Of a stretch of DNA of 64,000 nt, positions 63,570 to 64,000 are shown piece after piece. How positions within the stretch are numbered: the first letter of the stretch is position 1; each line of letters starts with the position of its first letter. Under the pieces are notes generated by a model that made no database searches, was not told the DNA's origin, and saw only the letters and a program-made list of their open reading frames with translations. This DNA is from Escherichia hormaechei_A (GTDB lineage Bacteria > Pseudomonadota > Gammaproteobacteria > Enterobacterales > Enterobacteriaceae): the NCBI GenBank assembly GCA_042434945.1, contig CP170191.1:2170001-2234000 (forward strand), in the 5' to 3' direction. The position numbers were made by a program, and so were the translations under genes.

Positions 63570-64000
63570 ATGCCAAAAGTTCAGGCCGACGGCCTGCCAT
63601 TGCCCCAGCGATACGGTGCGATATTAACCATTGTGATTGGTATTTCGATGGCTGTCCTTGACGGCGCAATCGCCAACGTCGCCCTGCCAACAATCGCCAC
63701 GGACCTTCATGCCACGCCAGCCAGTTCCATCTGGGTAGTGAACGCCTATCAAATCGCCATTGTCATCTCCCTGCTCTCGTTTTCGTTTCTGGGCGATATG
63801 TTTGGCTATCGACGTATTTATAAATGCGGTCTGGTCGTTTTTCTGTTGTCTTCACTGTTCTGCGCCCTTTCTGATTCGCTGCAAATGCTCACCCTTGCGC
63901 GTGTCATACAAGGTTTCGGCGGTGCAGCGTTGATGAGCGTTAATACCGCACTTATCCGCCTGATCTATCCACAACGTTTTCTGGGGAGAGGGATGGGCAT
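63570..64000 (+). CDS. yebQ: DHA2-family MFS transporter YebQ, N-terminal part
   Basis: The frame starts at an ATG at 63,570 (MPKVQADGLPLPQRYGAILT) and runs open off the right edge, giving 143 codons. It begins a 14-helix drug:H+ antiporter: motif D1 near LDGAIANVALPTIATDL, motif A FLGDMFGYRRIYKCG between helices 2 and 3, and VIQGFGGAALMSVNTALI with motif B. KdgR is known to control it in E. coli, and kdgR lies divergent. K-12-like by recall. The C-terminal two thirds are outside the window. Confidence 0.93.
   Translation, partial: MPKVQADGLPLPQRYGAILTIVIGISMAVLDGAIANVALPTIATDLHATPASSIWVVNAYQIAIVISLLSFSFLGDMFGYRRIYKCGLVVFLLSSLFCALSDSLQMLTLARVIQGFGGAALMSVNTALIRLIYPQRFLGRGMG

Overview
The window is enterobacterial chromosome. 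The gene order treA / ycgR-emtA-ldcA-cvrA-dadX-dadA-ycgB-fadR-nhaB-dsbB-ycgN-ycgM-ycgL-minCDE-rnd-fadD-slp-tsaB-yoaA-yoaB-yoaH-pabB-nudL-sdaA-pdeD-yoaE-manXYZ-yobD-mntP-rlmA-(PBP)-cspC-yobF-yebO-mgrB-yobH-kdgR-yebQ is that of the E. coli/Salmonella/Enterobacter group. The native protein versions (dadX, rnd, mntP, yoaH, pabB N-terminus and others) together with the type VI secretion locus suggest an Enterobacter-like host. No database search was run; all statements about similarity come from recall of known sequences.

Layout. 1-15.3 kb: part of a type VI secretion system (T6SS) locus transcribed leftwards: lipoprotein, tssJ, tssK, tssL, tssM, tagF, tssA, tssB, tssC, then an AT-richer cargo block (Rap1a-type immunity, Tae4 amidase effector, Tai4 immunity), hcp, a second candidate effector/immunity pair that I do not recognise, and the start of tagH. 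The rest of the locus lies beyond the left edge. 15.3-24 kb: an AT-rich spacer, a GlxA-type AraC regulator, a second type-I GAPDH, a broken glycoporin gene, periplasmic trehalase and a TonB-dependent siderophore receptor. 24-64 kb: conserved core genes for cell-wall recycling, D-alanine catabolism, fatty-acid regulation and activation, Na+/H+ exchange, disulfide formation, division-site placement, RNA and tRNA processing, serine and mannose use, manganese export, c-di-GMP signalling, cold-shock proteins and the PhoQ feedback peptide.

Two things stand out. First, the 329-residue Hcp-linked protein with a glycine-rich hydrophobic C-terminus, translationally overlapped by a two-helix membrane protein, looks like an undescribed membrane-targeting T6SS effector with its immunity protein. 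Second, from about 29.5 kb rightwards the sequence is a mosaic. Stretches that read as essentially E. coli K-12 (dadA-nhaB 5' half; minCDE; fadD-yoaB; pabB 3' end-sdaA; pdeD 3' end-yobD; kdgR-yebQ) alternate with stretches that read as a diverged, Enterobacter-like relative. Several switch points fall inside genes without breaking the frame.

The same half of the window carries many one-base indels, mostly in homopolymers (dadX, dadA, dsbB, slp, tsaB, yoaA, pdeD), including one in a gene essential in E. coli. The mosaic could be real homologous recombination with E. coli DNA or an assembly chimera of two organisms from noisy reads; the indels make the second explanation a serious one.
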